A DNA stretch of 64,000 bases from Alteromonas indica (GTDB lineage: Bacteria > Pseudomonadota > Gammaproteobacteria > Enterobacterales > Alteromonadaceae): positions 186,001 to 250,000 of the forward strand of contig PYVY01000002.1 of NCBI GenBank assembly GCA_003056425.1, read 5' to 3'. Each line of letters opens with the position of its first letter. Positions within the stretch are counted from its first letter, which is position 1. Below, in pieces: positions 1 to 9,548 of this stretch. The position numbers were made by a program, and so were the translations under genes. A model generated the notes under the pieces. It saw only the letters and a program-made list of their open reading frames with translations. It made no database searches and was not told the DNA's origin.

Positions 1-609
1 GAAAAGGGCGCCGATAGCCTGAAACGGTACGAAAAAATGGCGCAGGTGACCCCGGAGTCAATCTGGTTGGCAATTACCCTGGCGAAAGGGCGTGCCGATC
101 TGGAGTCTATGCAGTCATATGGTGAAATGCTACAGGCATTGTATCCTGATAGTGCGCGAGCAAAGCAATATGCGACCCTGGCCGAAGGACAGCCGCGCCT
201 GAAGCGTACCCAAAAGACCCATCAAACGTTAACTGTACCCGCGGCCCAGCAAGATGCGTCCGCGGCCGCCGCCAGCTCAACACAAAGCAGCGTGGCAGCG
301 CGGGTCGCTGCGGCTAACCAGCAAACCCGGGCAGCGGCGCAAAGCGCTGCGCAACAAACATCAGAATCTGCCGCAAAACAACCAGATGACGCCCCCCGGC
401 CGACTGCTGATTCAACGCAAACAGTAGACGATGAACGTGTTCATATTGTTCAGCGCAATGAGAACCTGTACCGTATTTCGCTTAAGTATAATATCAGAAT
501 GGCCACCCTTCGTTCCTGGAATAATCTTCGTGATGCTGATGCGTTAGAAGAAGGCTCCACGTTGTGGTTGGTACCCCCTGAGCAACAGACAAACCAGGTA
601 GTTGAATGA
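1..609 (+). CDS. pilW: Type IV pilus biogenesis/stability protein PilW (PilF family), 3' part, with LysM domain
   Basis: The reading frame is open from base 1, so the gene begins outside the window; the first Met at 37 is internal. What is visible is the end of a TPR-type region (an ALYPDSARAKQY helix pair), an Ala/Gln/Ser-rich linker of about 80 residues, and a C-terminal LysM module (VHIVQRNENLYRISLKYNI) that should bind peptidoglycan. PilW/PilF proteins are outer-membrane lipoproteins that help the PilQ secretin multimerise. The order pilW-rodZ-ispG-hisS is standard in gammaproteobacteria. A C-terminal LysM on PilW is something I associate with Alteromonadales; the short enterobacterial form lacks it. 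The stop overlaps the rodZ start by 4 bp. Confidence 0.8.
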   Translation, partial: EKGADSLKRYEKMAQVTPESIWLAITLAKGRADLESMQSYGEMLQALYPDSARAKQYATLAEGQPRLKRTQKTHQTLTVPAAQQDASAAAASSTQSSVAARVAAANQQTRAAAQSAAQQTSESAAKQPDDAPRPTADSTQTVDDERVHIVQRNENLYRISLKYNIRMATLRSWNNLRDADALEEGSTLWLVPPEQQTNQVVE

Positions 610-1547
610 ATCCAGAAGATGTCACCGAATCAAGCCCTGAGGTAATCCCGCAGGCACCGCAGCAAACGCCCGGCCAGATGCTTCATGATGCCCGCGTTAA
701 ACAGGGTTTATCATTGCAGGACGTGGCCAATAAATTATTTTTAAAGCCGGGCACGATAGAGAACATTGAAGCGGATAAAATTGACGAATCAATGTCGGTT
801 ACTTTTACCAAAGGGTATGTACGTAACTATGCCAAATTTCTGGGCCTGGACCACGAACAGGTCATTCGGGAATTTGATAAAGTGCACACCGCACCCAAGC
901 CGCCGGCAAAGTTACAGAGTTTTTCCCAGCGGGTCGCTAAGCAGGCGCACGACGACCGTTGGATGATGGTAACCTGGGTCATCTTGTTTCTATTGGTCGC
1001 TGGGGTGGTAGCCTGGTGGTATCAGCAGGATGATAGCGCTGGTGATGACGCCCTTGAGCCGGTTACTGAAAGTAGCCAAAGCGTTACGGCCACCGAGCGT
1101 AGTGCTAGCCCTACGCCGGTAGCCAGGACGAAAAATAATACCCCAGCTGCATCCAATAGCGAACCGCCGGTTGCCCGGGCCGAAAGCGCGGACGAAGATA
1201 CGGCGGACGAACCTGCGCCCGTACCTTCTAATGCCCCGGCCCAGGCTACTCGCCAGCCAGCTGTAGCTGATCAGGCGGAGGCTGCGCAAAATGCTGGCCC
1301 GACGACGGCGATGGAATTTACTTTTGATAACGAATGCTGGGTTAATATTGTTGATGCGAATGGCAATGTACTGGCAACGGGAATAAAACGAGCAGGCCGC
1401 GTAATGCAAATTTCCGGTCAGCCGCCTATCAGTGTTACCTTAGGCGCACCAGATGATGTAGCCATTACGTTTGCCGGCAATAAAGTTGATATTTCCGGCT
1501 TCCAGAATGGTCGTACAGCGCGCTTCACCTTACCTTTGCAGGGATAA
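606..1547 (+). CDS. rodZ: Cytoskeleton protein RodZ
   Basis: 313 residues. An N-terminal HTH of the Xre type (about residues 23-90, with [12 protein letters not shown] and [13 protein letters not shown]) is followed by a basic stretch, one membrane helix at about 120-138, a long Ala/Pro/Thr-rich periplasmic linker, and a C-terminal DUF4115-like beta domain (about 235-310, with the [11 protein letters not shown] motif). This is the RodZ architecture: the HTH binds MreB in the cytoplasm and the protein couples the actin-like filament to wall synthesis and rod shape. ATGA overlap with pilW and a 2-bp gap to ispG indicate one transcript. Confidence 0.93.
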   Translation: MNPEDVTESSPEVIPQAPQQTPGQMLHDARVKQGLSLQDVANKLFLKPGTIENIEADKIDESMSVTFTKGYVRNYAKFLGLDHEQVIREFDKVHTAPKPPAKLQSFSQRVAKQAHDDRWMMVTWVILFLLVAGVVAWWYQQDDSAGDDALEPVTESSQSVTATERSASPTPVARTKNNTPAASNSEPPVARAESADEDTADEPAPVPSNAPAQATRQPAVADQAEAAQNAGPTTAMEFTFDNECWVNIVDANGNVLATGIKRAGRVMQISGQPPISVTLGAPDDVAITFAGNKVDISGFQNGRTARFTLPLQG

Positions 1548-1549
1548 AC

Positions 1550-2668
1550 ATGTTTGCTGAAAGTCCGATTAAACGCAGAAAATCAACCCGTATCAATGTA
1601 GGCAGTGTGCCAATTGGTGACGGCGCGCCTATTGCTGTGCAGTCGATGACCAACACTCCGACCACTGATGTGGCGGCCACGGTGGCCCAGATTAACCGGA
1701 TTGTCGCTGTTGGCGGCGAAATTGTCCGGGTTTCGGTTCCCACGATGGAAGCAGCCGAAGCGTTTAAACAAATTCGCCAGCAGGTCACGGTACCGCTAGT
1801 GGCTGATATTCATTTTGATTATCGCATCGCCCTAAAAGTGGCGGAATACGGTGTTGATTGTTTGCGCATCAACCCCGGTAATATCGGTAACATGGAGCGC
1901 GTCCGTTCGGTGGTCGATTGCGCCAAAGATCACGGCATTCCCATTCGTATTGGGGTGAATGGTGGTTCATTGGAGCGTGACTTACAGGAAAAATACGGCG
2001 AGCCTACTCCTGAAGCACTGGTTGAATCGGCGATGCGCCACGTAGATATTCTCGATAAATTAAACTTTGATCAGTTTAAAATAAGTGTAAAAGCGTCGGA
2101 TGTATTTTTAGCGGTAGGTGCCTACCGCTTACTAGCGCAAAAAATTGATCAGCCGCTGCACTTGGGTATTACTGAAGCGGGCGGTCAGCGCGCTGGCGCA
2201 GTGAAAAGTGCAGTAGGGCTGGGCATGTTATTAGCCGAGGGCATTGGCGATACGGTGCGGGTATCACTAGCCGCCGACCCGATAGAAGAAATTAAAGTTG
2301 GCTTTGATATTCTTAAATCGCTGCGCATCCGCTCACGGGGAATTAATTTTATAGCTTGCCCCAGCTGCTCTCGGCAGGAGTTTGATGTTATCGCCACGGT
2401 GAATGCACTTGAACAGCGCGTGGAAGATATTCTTACCCCCATGGACGTCTCGATTATTGGCTGCGTGGTAAATGGTCCGGGTGAAGCCGAAGTGTCAGAT
2501 TTAGGCTTAACCGGGGCACGTAACATGAGCGGTTATTATGAAGACGGCAAACGCCAGAAAGTACGGCTAAAAAATGATGAGCTGATCGAGCAGTTGGAAA
2601 AGCGGATCAGGGCCAAAGCATCACAGCTTGATGAAAGCCGAAAAATTGATGTGGCCATAAAAGACTAG
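1550..2668 (+). CDS. ispG: 4-hydroxy-3-methylbut-2-enyl-diphosphate synthase (flavodoxin)
   Basis: 372 residues, the usual length of the short (bacterial) GcpE/IspG. It reduces MEcPP to HMBPP, the penultimate step of the MEP isoprenoid pathway, using a 4Fe-4S cluster in the cytoplasm. The cluster cysteines are visible at C270, C273 ([10 protein letters not shown]) and C305 ([11 protein letters not shown]), and the N-terminal TIM barrel starts with the family signature [10 protein letters not shown]. The last MEP gene, ispH, is also in this window (60054), so both iron-sulfur steps are present. The ATG sits 2 bp after the rodZ stop, with its ribosome site inside rodZ. Confidence 0.97.
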   Translation: MFAESPIKRRKSTRINVGSVPIGDGAPIAVQSMTNTPTTDVAATVAQINRIVAVGGEIVRVSVPTMEAAEAFKQIRQQVTVPLVADIHFDYRIALKVAEYGVDCLRINPGNIGNMERVRSVVDCAKDHGIPIRIGVNGGSLERDLQEKYGEPTPEALVESAMRHVDILDKLNFDQFKISVKASDVFLAVGAYRLLAQKIDQPLHLGITEAGGQRAGAVKSAVGLGMLLAEGIGDTVRVSLAADPIEEIKVGFDILKSLRIRSRGINFIACPSCSRQEFDVIATVNALEQRVEDILTPMDVSIIGCVVNGPGEAEVSDLGLTGARNMSGYYEDGKRQKVRLKNDELIEQLEKRIRAKASQLDESRKIDVAIKD

Positions 2669-2696
2669 CGGCAACAGTGGCCGGACACGGCAAACA

Positions 2697-2725
2697 TTGT
2701 TGTTTACCCTTAAAGCCCCTATAAT
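2697..2725 (+). promoter_or_regulatory. Candidate sigma-70 promoter for hisS
   Basis: TTGTTG at 2697-2702, a 17-bp spacer, and a perfect TATAAT at 2720-2725, 38 bp before the hisS GTG. The -10 box lies in the loop of the terminator-like hairpin that ends the ispG transcript. Confidence 0.55.
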
Positions 2726-2736
2726 GCGGGGCTTTT
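2712..2736 (+). terminator. Hairpin after ispG
   Basis: AAAGCCCC (2712-2719), an 8-nt loop, then GGGGCTTT (2728-2735) followed by another T. It is a short intrinsic-terminator-like stem with a weak U tract, so readthrough into hisS is likely. Confidence 0.55.
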
Positions 2737-2762
2737 ATATATCAGCAGTATGAGAAATTCAG

Positions 2763-4040
2763 GTGGCTAAAACAATACAGGCTATTCGCGGAATGAACGA
2801 CTGTCTACCGGAAGTTTCCGGTATCTGGCAGCAAGTGGAAGCAACCCTACGACAAGTGGTGGCCAGTTATGGTTACCAGGAAATTCGTACGCCAATCGTT
2901 GAAAGCACGGACCTGTTCAAGCGCTCTATTGGTGAAGTCACCGATATCGTTGAAAAAGAAATGTATACCTTCGAGGACAGAAACGGCGACAGTCTGACGC
3001 TGCGCCCGGAAGGTACAGCCAGTTGCGTTCGCGCCGGCAATGAACATGGTCTGCTATACAATCAACAGCAACGTTTGTGGTACATGGGGCCGATGTTTCG
3101 TCATGAGCGCCCGCAAAAAGGCCGGTATCGCCAGTTTCACCAGTTTGGTGTAGAAACCTATGGCCTGGAAGGGCCGGACATTGATGTCGAGGTTATTTTA
3201 CTCAGCGCCCGCATCTGGAAAGCCTTTGGTATCGCCAATCATGTAAAACTGCAAATCAACTCTTTGGGATCAAACGAAGCCAGACAAGCGTATCGCGAGG
3301 CGTTAATAGCGTTTCTTACATCCCGTGCAGACCAGCTTGATGAAGACTCGTTACGACGGATGGAATCAAATCCGCTGCGCGTGCTAGATAGCAAAAACCC
3401 CGAAGTGCAGGCCGCGCTGGCAGATGCTCCCTCCTTGCTTGATCATTTGGATGATGAGTCCAAACAACATTTTTCACTTTTGTGTGAACGATTAACGCAA
3501 GCGGGTATCGAATATGAGATTAATCCGCGTCTGGTTCGTGGCCTGGATTATTATAATCGCACCGTATTTGAGTGGGTTACCGAAAGTCTTGGCTCACAGG
3601 GGACCGTATGCGCCGGTGGCCGCTACGATGGCTTGGTTGAGCAGCTTGGTGGTAAAGCGACACCCGCTGTCGGTTTTGCCATGGGTATAGAACGCCTGGT
3701 ATTGCTGTTAACAACCTTAAAAGCGGATGAGCAGGATACCAGTAGCGCCGACATTTTTGTCACTGCGCTGGGCGATGATGCGGCGGTTTATGCTTTGACT
3801 GTGGCAGAGCATATCCGCGACACCTTGCCTGCGGCACGTGTGGTTATGCACTGTGGCGGCGGTAATCTTAAAAAGCAGTTGAAACGGGCCGATAAAACCG
3901 GCGCGGGTGTGGCATTGTTACTGGGCAGTGAAGAAGCTCAGCAACGGCAAGTTACGATTAAGCCGTTGCGTGATGGTCAGGAACAAAGCACGGTTGCACT
4001 TGATGCGTTAGACAGCGCGCTAATGCCGTTAATTGGATAA
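2763..4040 (+). CDS. hisS: Histidine--tRNA ligase
   Basis: 425 residues, a typical class II HisRS. It charges tRNA-His with histidine. The class II motif 2 region ([17 protein letters not shown]) and the histidine-binding signatures ([14 protein letters not shown] and CAGGRYDGL) are visible, and a C-terminal anticodon-binding domain starts near residue 325. The start is GTG, giving [13 protein letters not shown], the conserved N-terminus. The gene lies between ispG and yfgM as in many gammaproteobacteria. Its cognate tRNA-His gene is at 37646. Confidence 0.97.
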   Translation: MAKTIQAIRGMNDCLPEVSGIWQQVEATLRQVVASYGYQEIRTPIVESTDLFKRSIGEVTDIVEKEMYTFEDRNGDSLTLRPEGTASCVRAGNEHGLLYNQQQRLWYMGPMFRHERPQKGRYRQFHQFGVETYGLEGPDIDVEVILLSARIWKAFGIANHVKLQINSLGSNEARQAYREALIAFLTSRADQLDEDSLRRMESNPLRVLDSKNPEVQAALADAPSLLDHLDDESKQHFSLLCERLTQAGIEYEINPRLVRGLDYYNRTVFEWVTESLGSQGTVCAGGRYDGLVEQLGGKATPAVGFAMGIERLVLLLTTLKADEQDTSSADIFVTALGDDAAVYALTVAEHIRDTLPAARVVMHCGGGNLKKQLKRADKTGAGVALLLGSEEAQQRQVTIKPLRDGQEQSTVALDALDSALMPLIG

Positions 4041-4045
4041 GTAAT

Positions 4046-4070
4046 CAAGCCCGCCAAGGCGGTGGGCTTG
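4046..4070 (+). other. Intercistronic hairpin hisS-yfgM
   Basis: CAAGCCC pairs with GGGCTTG, with an inner GCC/GGC. There is no U tract, so it is more likely an mRNA-stabilising or processing stem than a terminator. Confidence 0.35.
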
Positions 4071-4090
4071 CAGCAACATAGAGGTTTGTG

Positions 4091-4711
4091 ATGGAACAGT
4101 TCGCGACAGAAGAACAACAAGTAGAAGCGATAAAGCGATTTTGGAAGGAAAACGGCACAGCAATTATCGTGGGTGCGGTTTTAGGCCTAGGTGGTTTGTG
4201 GGGCTGGCGATATTACAGCGACACTCAGGTAGCAGCTAAAGAGCAAGCCTCTGAGCAATATCAAAGCGCGATTGAAACTATCCAGAACGACGATGGTTTG
4301 GACAATGTTCAGCAGTTTATGCGTGACCACAGCGATACCGGCTATGCCAATATTGCGGGTTTGATTACGGCACGTAAGCTGGTGGAAAGTGGAAGTCTTG
4401 ATGAAGCCGCTGCAACCTTGCAAAGCGTTATTTCCGGTACCTCTGATACGCATCTTAAAACGCTGGCATCTATACATTTGGCGCGCCTGCAAATTGAGCA
4501 GGATAAAGCGGACCAGGCCGTGTCTACGCTCAACGGTTTAGAAGATGAGGCTTTTACCGGTCTGATCGCTGAAATTAAAGGGGATGCGTTTGTGAAGCAA
4601 GCGAAAATGGATGATGCGCGTATGGCGTATACCAAAGCGCTGGAAAGCAACGCCCGAAATCAGCTGGTGCAAATGAAGCTGGATAATCTGTCTGTAGCCA
4701 CTGGCTCATAA
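4091..4711 (+). CDS. yfgM: YfgM family ancillary SecYEG translocon protein (TPR)
   Basis: 206 residues from the ATG at 4091. A GTG at 4088 is in frame, but the AGAGG at 4080-4084 is better placed for the ATG. The N-terminus (EEQQVEAIKRFWKENG) leads into one membrane helix (about residues 23-40) and a periplasmic TPR-like domain. YfgM is an inner-membrane protein that associates with the Sec translocon and PpiD and is thought to hand secreted proteins to periplasmic chaperones. Its position just before bamB is conserved. The PpiD partner is encoded at 45131. Confidence 0.9.
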   Translation: MEQFATEEQQVEAIKRFWKENGTAIIVGAVLGLGGLWGWRYYSDTQVAAKEQASEQYQSAIETIQNDDGLDNVQQFMRDHSDTGYANIAGLITARKLVESGSLDEAAATLQSVISGTSDTHLKTLASIHLARLQIEQDKADQAVSTLNGLEDEAFTGLIAEIKGDAFVKQAKMDDARMAYTKALESNARNQLVQMKLDNLSVATGS

Positions 4712-4733
4712 CCACATCCAAGAGGTAGTTAGT

Positions 4734-6023
4734 TTGTCACGATTAACGTGTGGCCGAAAAGGCCGGATTTCACGCACAATAGGACTCTCCCTGTTAATGA
4801 CAGCGTCACTTTCAGGTTGTACAACTATTTCGAACTGGTTCGCGGATGACGATGAAATCGAAATTCGTACCCTTAAACCTATTGATGCCCAGTTTGAACC
4901 CAGCATGGTATGGGATACCGATGTTGGTGATGGCATTAGCGATTACTTCTCACGCTTACGCCCGGTGTATGGCGATAACAAGGTATTTGTTGCCAGCCGA
5001 CATGGTGATGTGGCCGCGCTTGACCCACAAGATGGCGAGCCCGTGTGGGAACGCAACCTGGCGGTATTTGACGAAGAAGGCATGCTTAGCGCCGTAGCTA
5101 AACTATGGCGCTCTGGTGAGTCTGCCCGGATTGGCGGTTTAGCTTATGACAAACAGACTGTGTACATCGGTACGGAAAATGGCGCCATCGTTGCTATGGA
5201 TGCTGCTACCGGGGAAACCAAATGGTCCCAGTCGGTGGAAGGTGAGATTATCTCAGCGCCCGTGGTATCAGAAAACGTATTGGTAGTGAATACCGGTGCC
5301 GGTACCTTGTTCGGTTTAAATGTTGATAATGGCGAGCAGCTTTGGATTAACGAAAGTGACGTTCCGCCGCTGACCTTGCGTGGCATATCATCTCCTATCG
5401 CCGCGAATGGCGGTACTATTGTTGGAACGCCCACCGGTAAAGTTCAGGTCAATATTATTGACTCTGGCTTAGTCGCTTGGGAAACCGCGATTACCAAGCC
5501 TTCCGGTGCGACTGAATTAGAGCGTATTGTGGATGTGGATGTAACCCCGTTGCTGTACGGCGGAATTGTTTATGCAATTTCGTATAACGGCACCTTAGCG
5601 GCTATTGAATTGCGTAGCGGCCGGGTTATCTGGAAACGTGAGTATGGGTCGTATCGCGATATCTCTATGCAGGGAAATACCTTGTATGTAGTAGACAACA
5701 ATTCAGTTATTTATGGGCTTGACCGCCGTAATGGCGTTGAACTGTGGTCACAAAGCTCATTGAAAAAACGCTCACTCACGCAGGCCGAACCGGTAGGCGA
5801 TTATTTAGTAGTGGGTGATAAATGGGGCTTTTTACATTGGGTTGAACAGTCTTCAGGTAAAATAGTGGCCCGTTATGATTTAGGCGGCGACGATGAAGAT
5901 GAGTCAGTATATGTGGCGCCAATTGTAGTGGGAGACAACATTATTGCGATTACCCGTGATGGCACGGTAGCCGCGATTACTTCACCTACGGCATCATCGC
6001 AGGATGAAACGCCCGCTCAATAG
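4734..6023 (+). CDS. bamB: Outer membrane protein assembly factor BamB (lipoprotein)
   Basis: 429 residues. The start is TTG at 4734, 8 bp after an AGAGG. The signal peptide ends in the lipobox LSGC (Cys29), so the protein is lipidated and sorted to the outer membrane. The rest is a PQQ-type beta-propeller: repeated blades such as GDVAALDPQDGEPVWER and NGAIVAMDAATGETKW. BamB joins the BAM complex with BamA, C, D and E and assists folding of outer-membrane beta-barrels. Adjacent to yfgM and der as in E. coli. Confidence 0.95.
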   Translation: MSRLTCGRKGRISRTIGLSLLMTASLSGCTTISNWFADDDEIEIRTLKPIDAQFEPSMVWDTDVGDGISDYFSRLRPVYGDNKVFVASRHGDVAALDPQDGEPVWERNLAVFDEEGMLSAVAKLWRSGESARIGGLAYDKQTVYIGTENGAIVAMDAATGETKWSQSVEGEIISAPVVSENVLVVNTGAGTLFGLNVDNGEQLWINESDVPPLTLRGISSPIAANGGTIVGTPTGKVQVNIIDSGLVAWETAITKPSGATELERIVDVDVTPLLYGGIVYAISYNGTLAAIELRSGRVIWKREYGSYRDISMQGNTLYVVDNNSVIYGLDRRNGVELWSQSSLKKRSLTQAEPVGDYLVVGDKWGFLHWVEQSSGKIVARYDLGGDDEDESVYVAPIVVGDNIIAITRDGTVAAITSPTASSQDETPAQ

Positions 6024-6041
6024 AAAGCCAGTCCAGACAGG

Positions 6042-6070
6042 CTGACGGCATAGCCGTTTACCGGTATAAT
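6042..6070 (+). promoter_or_regulatory. Candidate sigma-70 promoter for der
   Basis: CTGACG at 6042-6047, a 17-bp spacer and a perfect TATAAT at 6065-6070. Transcription would start near 6077, giving a leader of about 70 nt before the der ATG at 6146. Confidence 0.6.
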
Positions 6071-6083
6071 GGGCTTTAAAAGA

Positions 6084-6109
6084 ACAGGCCGCGTGAACAC
6101 GCGGCCTGT
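6084..6109 (+). other. Perfect 12-bp inverted repeat in the der leader
   Basis: ACAGGCCGCGTG, 2-nt loop, CACGCGGCCTGT, followed by only a mixed T/G stretch. It may terminate bamB readthrough. It also falls a few bases after the predicted der start site, so it would form a very stable 5'-end stem on der mRNA. Confidence 0.6.
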
Positions 6110-6145
6110 TTGTTCTTGTTTATATCTCATGTAGGAATACATTAA

Positions 6146-7588
6146 ATGTTGCCTGTAGTTGCACTGGTGGGCCGGCCAAATGTCGGAAAATCCACGCTTT
6201 TTAACCGACTTACAAATACCCGGGACGCACTGGTTGCCGATTTCCCCGGGCTCACCCGCGACCGCAAATATGGACAGGCTACCTTTGATCGCAAACAGTT
6301 TATCGTGGTTGACACCGGTGGTATTACCGGCGATGAAGAAGGTATTGATGCCCATATGGCGCAGCAATCCTTATTAGCGATAGATGAAGCTGATGTTGTA
6401 TTATTTCTGGTTGATGCCCGCGCCGGGTTAATGCCAGCCGACCAGGGCATTGCAGAACACTTGCGCAAAGTGAATAAAAAAGTGTACGTGGTTGCCAATA
6501 AAGTCGATGGTATTGATGGTGATAGCGAAAGCGCTGATTTTTACGCCATGGGACTGGGCACTGTTTATCAAATAGCAGCAGCCCATGGGCGCGGCATATC
6601 CCGATTGCTGGACACTGGTTTAAATCCATTGGCCGAAGAGTTCCCGGCCATGTTGGTTGAGCCCAAGCCAGAGCACGAAGAGTTGTCGGCAGAAGAGCAG
6701 CTAGCACGTCTGCAAAGCTTACCTATCAAGTTGGCTATTGTGGGAAAACCCAACGTGGGGAAATCTACCTTAACCAACCGTATTTTAGGGGAAGAACGGG
6801 TGGTGGTTTATGACTTACCCGGTACTACCCGAGATAGCGTTTATATTCCACTTGAACGCGACGACCGCGAATATATTCTTATTGATACTGCTGGTGTGCG
6901 TAAGCGTCGACGGGTAACAGAAGCGGTAGAAAAATTCTCGATTGTAAAAACTCTGCAGGCGATTGAAGAGTCAAATGTGGTTCTTCTGGTAGTGGATGCC
7001 CGTGAAGGTATTTCGGACCAGGATCTTAGTTTATTAGGTTTTGTTCTTAATTCAGGCCGCTCATTAGTACTGGCGGTGAATAAATGGGACGGATTGAATA
7101 CTGAAATAAAAGACGAAATTAAACGCGAACTGGATCGCCGGTTAGGTTTTATTGACTTTGCGCGTCTGCACTTTATTTCGGCACTGCATGGTTCTGGTGT
7201 TGGTAATTTATTTGATTCGGTCGTTGAAGCTTACGATAGCGCCACCCGCCGGGTTAATACCTCCATGTTGACCCAGATAATGGAAATGGCACAAGAAGAA
7301 CACCAGCCGCCCTTGGTTCAGGGCCGCCGGGTGAAAATGAAATACGCCCATGCCGGGGGCTATAACCCGCCAGTAATTATTATTCATGGTAATCAGGTTG
7401 ATAAGCTTTCTGGTGCGTATAAGCGTTTCTTAATGAATTATTTCCGCCGTTCACTCAATGTAATGGGTACGCCGATAAAAATTGAGTTCAGAGAAGGCGC
7501 CAACCCGTTCGAGGGTAAGAAAAATAAGCTGACATTGGGTCAGGAGCGAAAACGTAAGCGCATGATGTCGCATTACAAAAAAAAATAA
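6146..7588 (+). CDS. der: Ribosome biogenesis GTPase Der (EngA)
   Basis: 480 residues with two tandem G domains and a C-terminal KH-like domain, the unique Der architecture. P-loops are [12 protein letters not shown] (residues 8-19) and [12 protein letters not shown] (about 200-211), each followed by a DTGG or DTAG switch and an NKxD-type motif (ANKVDG, VNKWDG). The tail is strongly basic ([12 protein letters not shown]). Der is essential for 50S subunit assembly. The gene has its own promoter candidate and a strong terminator, so it can be transcribed separately from the bamB operon. Confidence 0.97.
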   Translation: MLPVVALVGRPNVGKSTLFNRLTNTRDALVADFPGLTRDRKYGQATFDRKQFIVVDTGGITGDEEGIDAHMAQQSLLAIDEADVVLFLVDARAGLMPADQGIAEHLRKVNKKVYVVANKVDGIDGDSESADFYAMGLGTVYQIAAAHGRGISRLLDTGLNPLAEEFPAMLVEPKPEHEELSAEEQLARLQSLPIKLAIVGKPNVGKSTLTNRILGEERVVVYDLPGTTRDSVYIPLERDDREYILIDTAGVRKRRRVTEAVEKFSIVKTLQAIEESNVVLLVVDAREGISDQDLSLLGFVLNSGRSLVLAVNKWDGLNTEIKDEIKRELDRRLGFIDFARLHFISALHGSGVGNLFDSVVEAYDSATRRVNTSMLTQIMEMAQEEHQPPLVQGRRVKMKYAHAGGYNPPVIIIHGNQVDKLSGAYKRFLMNYFRRSLNVMGTPIKIEFREGANPFEGKKNKLTLGQERKRKRMMSHYKKK

Positions 7589-7597
7589 CAACTTAAG

Positions 7598-7620
7598 AAA
7601 GGGGCTTTATGCCCCTTTTT
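7598..7620 (+). terminator. Intrinsic terminator of der
   Basis: AAAGGGGC (7598-7605), 5-nt loop, GCCCCTTTTT (7611-7620): perfect stem with T run. Confidence 0.85.
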
Positions 7621-7621
7621 A

Positions 7622-7660
7622 CTTATCTGCCGGGGTGCCCAATACGTTTGATGGGCAGGC
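7622..7660 (+). repeat. 38-bp repeat C, copy 1
   Basis: Begins CTTATCTGCCGGGGTGCCC; its core contains TGCCCA and TGGGCA as an inverted repeat around AATACGTTTGA. Nearly identical to copy 2. Confidence 0.75.
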
Positions 7661-7714
7661 TGGGATGATAGCTGGCTTTAGTTGGTAACCCTTTAGGCCA
7701 GTTTTTCATTGTGG

Positions 7715-7775
7715 ATTTATCCCTGCGGGCTGCGGTGTTTGTAGTAAGCATTAGCCGCGTTGGCGGCGGCAACCA
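7715..7775 (-). repeat. Repeat B, inverted partial copy (B0)
   Basis: Reverse complement of the first half of unit B (TTTATCCCTGCGGGCTGCGG onward to GGCGGCGGCAACC), roughly 80 percent identical by eye. It is the only copy in this orientation and marks the left side of the array. Confidence 0.65.
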
Positions 7776-7925
7776 GAGGGGCCGCTACGGCCCCTCTGGA
7801 CTCCCCTGTATGCCCTGGCAAACGTGAGCGATTGTTCACCCCGTCAGGCAACCCGAACCAGGCTCGACGTGACATCCTGTCCCGGCGAGCCTTGCCTGCG
7901 ACATCCCTGTCTAGGCTTCGGTTTG

Positions 7926-7964
7926 CTTATCTGCCGGGCTGCCCAATACGTTTGATGGGCAGGC
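7926..7964 (+). repeat. 38-bp repeat C, copy 2
   Basis: Same sequence as 7622-7660 apart from about one base. Confidence 0.75.
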
Positions 7965-7994
7965 AAAGCAGAGATCTCTGTAGCTTTTGCTCGT

Positions 7995-8112
7995 TTCCCC
8001 TTGGGTTGCTGCCGCCAACGCGGCAAATGCTAAATAAACCTTGCGGCCCGCAGGGATAAAACCAACAAAAGCGGCCAAAGCAAAAAACTACCGAAAGAAG
8101 CCGGATGTAAAA
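7995..8112 (+). repeat. Repeat B, copy 1
   Basis: Begins TTCCCCTTGGGTTGCTGCCG, contains the small hairpin CCTTGCGG/CCGCAGGG, and ends CCGAAAGAAGCCGGATGTAA. Confidence 0.75.
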
Positions 8113-8194
8113 CCATAGGCAAATTAAAGCTACAGAAGATTAGTTACCCACCGGATGCGCTGGACGAAAAACCAAAAGGTAATTCAAATAACCC

Positions 8195-8380
8195 ATGCCC
8201 CCTTGTCGTGGGATTCCCCAAGCCGGTCAGGAAAAATGGCGGGCAGACGAGGGAAGGACCCCGAGTCAGACCAGGCCGGGGCAGGGAAGCCCCGTCGTGG
8301 TCGATGACCGGCATCTGAGCGGATAGGGGAATGTTGTCACACGGCAGGGGCGTCCGGGGATTCCCAAGGGGAATGACGTG
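8195..8380 (+). repeat. Repeat A, copy 1
   Basis: Begins ATGCCCCCTTGTCGTGGGAT, contains GACGAGGGAAGGA and the stem GGGGCAGGGAAGCCCC, and ends in TTCCCAAGGGGAA, which pairs with the first bases of the following B unit. Confidence 0.75.
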
Positions 8381-8498
8381 TTCCCCTTGGGTTGCCGCCG
8401 CCAACGCGGCAAATGCCAAATAAACCTTGCGGCTCGCAGGGATAAAGTCAACAAAAGCCGCCAAAGTAAAAATCTACCGAAAGAAGTCGGATGTAAAA
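8381..8498 (+). repeat. Repeat B, copy 2
   Basis: Same landmarks as copy 1, directly abutting A copy 1. Confidence 0.75.
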
Positions 8499-8524
8499 TC
8501 AAAAGGTAATTTAAATAACCCATG

Positions 8525-8641
8525 TTCCCCTTGGGTTGCCGCCGCCAACGCGGCAAATACCAAATAAACCTTGCAGCCCGCAGGAATAACACCAATAAAA
8601 GCCCCAGGGCAAAAATCTACCGAAAGAAGCCGGATGTAAAA
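8525..8641 (+). repeat. Repeat B, copy 3
   Basis: Follows copy 2 after 26 bp; somewhat diverged in the middle (AAAGCCCCAGGGCAAAA). Confidence 0.7.
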
Positions 8642-8722
8642 ACAAAGGCAAATTAAAGCGACTGAAGTTTAACTTTCCGCTGAATATGCCGGACGAAAAA
8701 CTAAAACGTAACTCCATCCACT

Positions 8723-8910
8723 CATGCCCCCTTGTCGTGGGGTTCCCCAATCCGGTCAGTAAAAATGCCGGGCAGACGAGGGAAGGAACCCGAGTCAGAC
8801 CAGGCCGGGGCAGGGAAGCCCCGTCGTGGTCGGTGACCGGCATCTGAGCGGATAGGGGAATGTTGTCACACGGCAGGGTCGTCCGGGGATTCCCAAGGGG
8901 AACGACGTGT
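8723..8910 (+). repeat. Repeat A, copy 2
   Basis: About 95 percent identical to copy 1 by eye; 528 bp downstream of it. Confidence 0.75.
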
Positions 8911-9028
8911 TTCCCTTGGGTTGCTGCCGCCAATGCGGCAAATGCCAAATAAACCTTGCGGCCCGCAGGGATAAAACCAACAAAAGCCGCCAAAGCAAAA
9001 AACTACCGAAAGAAGCCGGATGTAAAAT
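8911..9028 (+). repeat. Repeat B, copy 4
   Basis: Abuts A copy 2, as B copy 2 abuts A copy 1. Confidence 0.75.
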
Positions 9029-9057
9029 CAGAATGTAATTCAGATAACCTATGCCCA

Positions 9058-9163
9058 CTTGTGGCAGCAACCCGGCAACAGCCAAATAAACCTTGCGGCC
9101 CGCAGGGATAAAGCCAACAAAAGCCGCTAAAGCAAAAACTGCCCAAAGAAGCCGGATGTAAAA
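9058..9163 (+). repeat. Repeat B, copy 5 (degenerate start)
   Basis: The first 20 bases have decayed; the part from CCAAATAAACCTTGCGG onward is conserved. Confidence 0.6.
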
Positions 9164-9243
9164 CAAAGGAAAATTAATGCGACTGAAGTTTAAGTTCCCG
9201 CTGAATATGCCGGATGTAAAACTAAAACGTAATTCCATCCACT

Positions 9244-9430
9244 CATGCCCCCTTGTCGTGGGATTCCCAAATCCGGTCAGAAAAATGCCGGGCAGACGAG
9301 GGAAGGAACCCGAGTCAGACCAGGCCGGGGCAGGGAAGCCCCGTCGTGGTCGGTGACCGGCATCTGAGCGGATAGGGGAATGCTTACCCACGGCAGGGGC
9401 GTCCGGGGATTCCCAAGGGGAACGACGTGT
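9244..9430 (+). repeat. Repeat A, copy 3
   Basis: 521 bp after copy 2, with small changes (ATGCTTACCC where the others read ATGTTGTCAC). Confidence 0.75.
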
Positions 9431-9548
9431 TCCCCTTGGGTTGCTGCCGCCAACGCGGCAAAAGCTAGATAAACCTTGCAGCCCGCAGGGATAAAGCCAA
9501 TAAAAGCGACCAGAGCAAAAGTCTACCGAAAGAAGCCGGATGTAAAAT
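9431..9548 (+). repeat. Repeat B, copy 6
   Basis: Last unit, about 60 bp before the xseA stop codon. Confidence 0.75.

Noticed and set aside
7760..8059. + strand 99-codon frame in the same region
   Set aside because: Covers parts of the C and B repeats; composition and lack of start signals argue against coding.
8144..9391. Three long - strand open frames of 106-198 codons in the der-xseA repeat array
   Set aside because: They arise from the same GC-rich repeats read in different frames, have no ribosome sites, no homology I recognise, and biased Pro/Arg/Gly composition.
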